Shown one piece after another: positions 60,580 to 64,000 of a stretch of 64,000 nucleotides of DNA. Made by a program: the position numbers and the translations under genes. Positions within the stretch are counted from its first letter, which is position 1. Each line of letters opens with the position of its first letter. Source of the DNA: Ensifer adhaerens (GTDB lineage Bacteria > Pseudomonadota > Alphaproteobacteria > Rhizobiales > Rhizobiaceae); contig NZ_PNFP01000002.1 in the NCBI RefSeq assembly GCF_002940685.1, forward strand, positions 310,001 through 374,000. The letters are read 5' to 3'. The notes under the pieces were generated by a model. The model did no database searches and was not told where the DNA came from. It worked only from the letters and a program-made list of their open reading frames with translations.

Positions 60580-62205
60580 CTACTGCTTCGCGTTCGACAG
60601 CTTGCCCATCACCTCATCGAGATTGAAGCTCGCCGGCTTCTGGCGGATCGGGAACTCCTTGAAGCTTTCGAGCCACTTGGCGACGAGCGCCTGCGAGGGC
60701 ACGAGGATGAAGGCACGCTCGGCCATCCAGCGGTCGTATTCGAAGGATTCCGGGCCGCGCTCGAACGGATCTGCTCTCAGGTTGAAGATCAGCGGGATGC
60801 GCAGGTTGCTGAACTCGCGCTGCCAGACGCCGATGCCGGTGTGTTCCTGGATCTTGAAGTTGAGCTTCCAGTCCAGCACCCGGACCGCGACCAGTTCGCC
60901 GTCGTCGTTCCAGTAGAGGAAATCGCGGCGCGGGCCATCGGCGACCTCGCCGCGGAAGAAGGGCATCAGGTTGTAGCCGTCGAGATGGACCTTGAAGGTC
61001 TTGCTGCCGGCCTGATAGCCGGTCAGGCATTTGGCGACGACATCCGGCTCGCCGGCCGCCGCACAGAAGGTCGGGATCAGGTCGTAGTGCGAGAACATGT
61101 CGTTATAGACCGTGTTCGGCTTGATCACGCCCGGCCAGCGGATCAGCATCGGCACCCGGTAGCCGCCTTCCCAGTTGGTGGCCTTTTCGCCGCGGAAGGG
61201 CGTCGAGCCGCCGTCCGGCCAGCTCATGACCTCGGCACCGTTGTCGGTGGTGTAGACGACGATGGTGTTGTCGAGAACGCCGAGATCGTCGAGCTTCTTC
61301 AGGAGTTCGCCGACCATGCCGTCATGTTCCACCATGCCGTCGGGGTAGAGACCCTTGCCGGTCTTGCCCTGGGACTCGGCCTTCAGGTGGGTGAAGATGT
61401 GCATGCGGGTCGAGTTGAAGTAGCAGAACCAGGGTTTCTCGGCATTGTTCTGGCGGTCGATGAAATCGAGGGCGGCGGCCAGGAACTCGGCATCGACCGT
61501 CTCCATCCGCTTCCTGGTCAGCGCGCCCGTATCCTCCACGCGGCCATCGGCATAGGAGTGGATGACGCCGCGCGGGCCGAAGCGCTTCTTGAATTCCGGG
61601 TTTTTCGGATAGTCGGGGTTTTCCGGCTCCTCCTCGGCGTTGAGGTGATAGAGGTTGCCGAAGAACTCGTCGAAGCCGTGATTGGTCGGCAGGAACTCGT
61701 CCTTGTCGCCCAGGTGGTTCTTGCCGAACTGGCCGGTCGCATAACCCTGCGCCTTCAGCAATTCGGCAACGGTCGGATCCTCCGGCTGCAGGCCGATATC
61801 GGCGCCGGGCAGGCCGACCTTGGTGAGGCCGGTGCGGATCGGCGACTGGCCGGTGATGAAGGCGGCGCGGCCGGCGGTGCAGCTCTGCTCGCCATACCAG
61901 TCGGTAAACATCGCGCCTTCGTTGCCGATACGGTCGATGTTGGGGGTGCGATAGCCCATCAGGCCACGGTGGTAGATGCTGGGGTTAAACCAGCCGATAT
62001 CGTCGCCCATGATCATCAGAATGTTGGGCTTGCTGCTGCCGGCCGCAGGTGCGGTGGATTGCTGCGCCTGGGCGGCGGTTGCCGAAACCGTAAGGGCGGC
62101 TGCGGCAAGCGCGCTGCCGCCGAGCAGCAGGTCGCGGCGGCTGACGCTCAAGTGGTCGTTTTGCGGTTCGTTCTGTCTGATATCGCTTACCGGATGCTTG
62201 CTCAT
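60580..62205 (-). CDS. Arylsulfatase-type sulfatase, Tat-exported (CxAxR type)
   Basis: 541 aa from ATG 62205 (ggag nine bases upstream). A twin-arginine signal (VSRRDLLLGGSALAAAALTV) is followed by NILMIMGDDIGWFN and the signature SCTAGRAAFITGQSPIRTGL with Cys109. The motif CTAGR departs from the usual CxPxR but conforms to the CxAxR type also matured to formylglycine. GQFGKNHLGD and the C-terminal DNGAEVMSWPDGG are as in sulfatases. Periplasmic; hydrolyses an organic sulfate. It is divergent from an aminotransferase. Confidence 0.92.
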   Translation of the reverse strand: MSKHPVSDIRQNEPQNDHLSVSRRDLLLGGSALAAAALTVSATAAQAQQSTAPAAGSSKPNILMIMGDDIGWFNPSIYHRGLMGYRTPNIDRIGNEGAMFTDWYGEQSCTAGRAAFITGQSPIRTGLTKVGLPGADIGLQPEDPTVAELLKAQGYATGQFGKNHLGDKDEFLPTNHGFDEFFGNLYHLNAEEEPENPDYPKNPEFKKRFGPRGVIHSYADGRVEDTGALTRKRMETVDAEFLAAALDFIDRQNNAEKPWFCYFNSTRMHIFTHLKAESQGKTGKGLYPDGMVEHDGMVGELLKKLDDLGVLDNTIVVYTTDNGAEVMSWPDGGSTPFRGEKATNWEGGYRVPMLIRWPGVIKPNTVYNDMFSHYDLIPTFCAAAGEPDVVAKCLTGYQAGSKTFKVHLDGYNLMPFFRGEVADGPRRDFLYWNDDGELVAVRVLDWKLNFKIQEHTGIGVWQREFSNLRIPLIFNLRADPFERGPESFEYDRWMAERAFILVPSQALVAKWLESFKEFPIRQKPASFNLDEVMGKLSNAKQ

Positions 62206-62382
62206 GACACTACGCTCCATATCGCCGTGGATGACCGAGGCTTGGGCTGATGAAAAGGCAATCGGTGATTGGCAGGGACTCTGCGCCGCCCGCGCGCAGG
62301 GAGCAAGGACGTAACAGTTACGGTGCATCCCGCATCGCTGCCGGGGGTAGGAACGGTGCCTAAGTTGACGCAACGTGAGGCA

Positions 62383-62399
62383 TTTGACGCTGCGTCAAA
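62383..62399. promoter_or_regulatory. Palindrome TTTGACGC-T-GCGTCAAA
   Basis: A perfect 17-bp palindrome. A degenerate copy (ttgacgcaacg) lies 19 bp upstream (62365-62375). Confidence 0.65.
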
Positions 62400-62423
62400 G
62401 GCCGAAAAGTGCACGAAATTTAG

Positions 62424-62438
62424 GTCAATAATGTTGAC
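62424..62438. promoter_or_regulatory. Inverted repeat GTCAA-TAATG-TTGAC
   Basis: Perfect 5-bp arms (62424-62428 and 62434-62438). It shares the TTGAC/GTCAA half-site with the palindrome 25 bp upstream. Confidence 0.55.
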
Positions 62439-62635
62439 ATAAATTGGCCGCCGTGATCCTGTCGAGTGACCGTCTGGAGCATTCCGTTTTCAAGTGGGTC
62501 GCTTGGCGCGAAAAGATGCACTAGAACGACAAGACCAGAGCATCCTTCGTCCATTCATGGTAACGCATGGCGCTCTAAACGACGTGGAGGAAGCGGAGAA
62601 CCGCTTTCCGCATATAATCTCTGAGGAAACACCCC

Positions 62636-63862
62636 ATGCTGGATTGGGAACATATCTTCGCGACGCGCTCGAGCCGGATGCGCGCCTCGGAAATCCGCGA
62701 ACTCCTGAAGCTGCTCGACCGTCCGGACATCATTTCGTTCGCCGGCGGCATTCCTGATCCTGCGCTGTTTCCGGATGCGGAGTTCAAGGACGCCTATGCC
62801 GAGATCTTTTCCGGCCCGGCCGTGAGTGCGGCGCTGCAGTATTCGGTCAGCGAAGGCTACAAGCCGCTGCGCGAATGGCTTGCCAGGCAGATGGCCGATC
62901 TCGGCATTCCCGCCGGCGTCGACAACATCTTCATCACGTCAGGTTCGCAGCAGGGCCTCGACTATCTCGGCAAGCTGTTCCTGTCGCCGAAGGACACGGC
63001 GCTCGTCACCTGGCCGACCTATCTCGGCGCGCTGCAGGCCTTCAACGCCTATGAGCCGACCTACGACCAGCTGAACCCCAATGGCAACCGCACGCCGGAA
63101 GCCTACCGCCAGGCGGCAGGCGAGGCGGGTGGCCGCGTCAAGTTCGCCTATCTCTCGGCCGATTTCGCCAACCCGACCGGCGAGACCGTCGACCGTGCCG
63201 GACGCGAGCGCGTGCTGGCACTGGCCGAAGAGCTCGACATCGCCGTCATCGAGGATGCCGCCTACCAGTCGCTGCGCTATGACGGCGAGCCGGTCCCGCC
63301 GATCCTGGCGCTCGAAATCGCCAAGAAGGGCGACATCAACAACACCCGCACGATCTATTGCGGCTCGTTCTCGAAGACGCTGGCACCGGGCCTTCGCGTC
63401 GGCTGGGTCGTCGCCTCGGACAAGGTCATCCGCAAGCTCGTGCTCTTGAAGCAGGCGGCGGATCTGCACTCCTCGACCATCAACCAGATGGCGATCTGCA
63501 CCGTTGCCGAGCGTGGCTTCGATGAGCAGGTGGCAAAGATCCACCGGGTCTACAAGCAGCGCCGCAACGCCATGCTCGCAGCCCTTGAGAAGTACATGCC
63601 GGCGGGCGTCACCTGGACCAAGCCGGAAGGCGGCATGTTCGTCTGGGTCACGCTGCCGAAGGGCATGGACGGTGCCGCACTGCTCGCCAAGTCGATCGAG
63701 ACGGCCAAGGTCGCCTTCGTTCCCGGCCGCGCCTTCTTTGCCGATGGCTCGGGCGAAAACACGCTGCGCGTCTCCTTCTCCTGCGCCAACGACCAGATGA
63801 TCGACGAGGGCATCCGCCGCCTCGGCGATCTCGTCCGTGGCGAGGCGGCGCTGGCGGCCTAA
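62636..63862 (+). CDS. PLP-dependent class I/II aminotransferase (AAA/LysN-like)
   Basis: 408 aa from ATG 62636 (SD tctgagga). The PLP Lys247 is in YCGSFSKTLAPGLRVGW. N-terminal FAGGIPDPALFPDAEF and LQYSVSEGYKPLREWLARQM are typical of the 2-aminoadipate/aromatic aminotransferase group (fold type I), as is the internal SADFANPTGETVDRAGRERV. It transaminates amino acids with 2-oxoglutarate. It is divergent from a sulfatase. An intrinsic terminator lies just after it. Confidence 0.92.
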   Translation: MLDWEHIFATRSSRMRASEIRELLKLLDRPDIISFAGGIPDPALFPDAEFKDAYAEIFSGPAVSAALQYSVSEGYKPLREWLARQMADLGIPAGVDNIFITSGSQQGLDYLGKLFLSPKDTALVTWPTYLGALQAFNAYEPTYDQLNPNGNRTPEAYRQAAGEAGGRVKFAYLSADFANPTGETVDRAGRERVLALAEELDIAVIEDAAYQSLRYDGEPVPPILALEIAKKGDINNTRTIYCGSFSKTLAPGLRVGWVVASDKVIRKLVLLKQAADLHSSTINQMAICTVAERGFDEQVAKIHRVYKQRRNAMLAALEKYMPAGVTWTKPEGGMFVWVTLPKGMDGAALLAKSIETAKVAFVPGRAFFADGSGENTLRVSFSCANDQMIDEGIRRLGDLVRGEAALAA

Positions 63863-63889
63863 GGCCCACGCCTTTGCGGTTTTCGGATC

Positions 63890-63918
63890 AACGCGCTCGC
63901 ACCCGTGGGCGCGTTTTT
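63890..63918 (+). terminator. Intrinsic terminator of the aminotransferase gene
   Basis: Stem aacgcgc (63890-63896) and gcgcgtt (63909-63915) followed by a T5 run; it begins 28 bp after the stop. Confidence 0.85.
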
Positions 63919-64000
63919 CTTTTGCCTGGAAAAACCTTCTTTTTTTGGTCAAGATGACGCATTGATCGAAGCGGGCCGTTCCGGTAGACAGATTTCCGTG

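Larger units (their letters stand above)
62206..62635. other. Divergent spacer between sulfatase and aminotransferase
   Basis: 430 bp with two clear palindromes (next entries) and AT-rich sequence around 62415-62450. It should hold both promoters; nothing else was seen. Confidence 0.6.

Overview
The window is about 64 kb of GC-rich chromosomal DNA from an alphaproteobacterium. The best fit is the Rhizobiaceae, and within them an Ensifer/Sinorhizobium-type genome. That is inferred from gene content: an ilvC gene with rhizobial-type palindromic repeats in front of it, a rhodanese/FtrA pair, a DUF1127 peptide, a cytoplasmic PAS-PAS chemoreceptor, and several copies of a dispersed palindromic repeat (core gccttcgccccgc...gagaaggt..ccggcagg). 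No rRNA, tRNA, phage, IS or CRISPR was found. Most units are short: an enzyme gene next to a divergent regulator. This is accessory/catabolic chromosome with a few housekeeping genes (ilvC, ubiA, rpsU, a csp gene).

Region by region. 0-10 kb: NmrA-type SDR with divergent HxlR regulator, FAD monooxygenase-VOC-GrpB/NIPSNAP run, Asp/Glu racemase with divergent Lrp and isochorismatase hydrolase, GlxA-type regulator, DUF1272, type II NADH dehydrogenase. 10-20 kb: a two-TM protein plus HlyD pair, GNAT, rhodanese/FtrA, nucleoside-recognition membrane protein with divergent Lrp, NUDIX, SDR, GFA protein, LysR, DUF1127. 20-30 kb: nucleotidyltransferase and S51 peptidase, three tandem paralogous small membrane proteins of unknown function, MacAB, CPBP protease with divergent TetR, isochorismatase with divergent LysR. 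30-40 kb: UbiA, a small membrane gene beside a TetR relic, TetR, IlvC, serine/threonine dehydratase, a block of small basic proteins with S21 and a cold-shock protein, and a TPP enzyme. 40-50 kb: LysE, PaiB-like protein with divergent MocR regulator, dehydratase, 1-Cys peroxiredoxin, persulfide dioxygenase-rhodanese fusion, cytoplasmic chemoreceptor. 50-64 kb: betaine-type binding protein and L,D-transpeptidase, lipoprotein, FecI-FecR-TonB receptor set, two Tat-exported sulfatases, a secreted protein, and a PLP aminotransferase.

Possible functional links. The iron-starvation-type sigma/anti-sigma pair should control the TonB-dependent receptor behind it. Two exported sulfatases of different active-site type lie within 6 kb, so the 52-62 kb stretch could be a locus for taking up and desulfating a sulfated substrate, although the receptor is frameshifted near its C-terminus here. 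The peroxiredoxin and the persulfide dioxygenase-rhodanese fusion form a redox/sulfur-detoxification neighbourhood. The least explained item is the tandem trio of MWK...WLGVWRY membrane proteins at 21.4-22.9 kb.

Start sites were chosen by Shine-Dalgarno spacing and family N-termini. All family names rest on reading motifs by eye; no database search was run.
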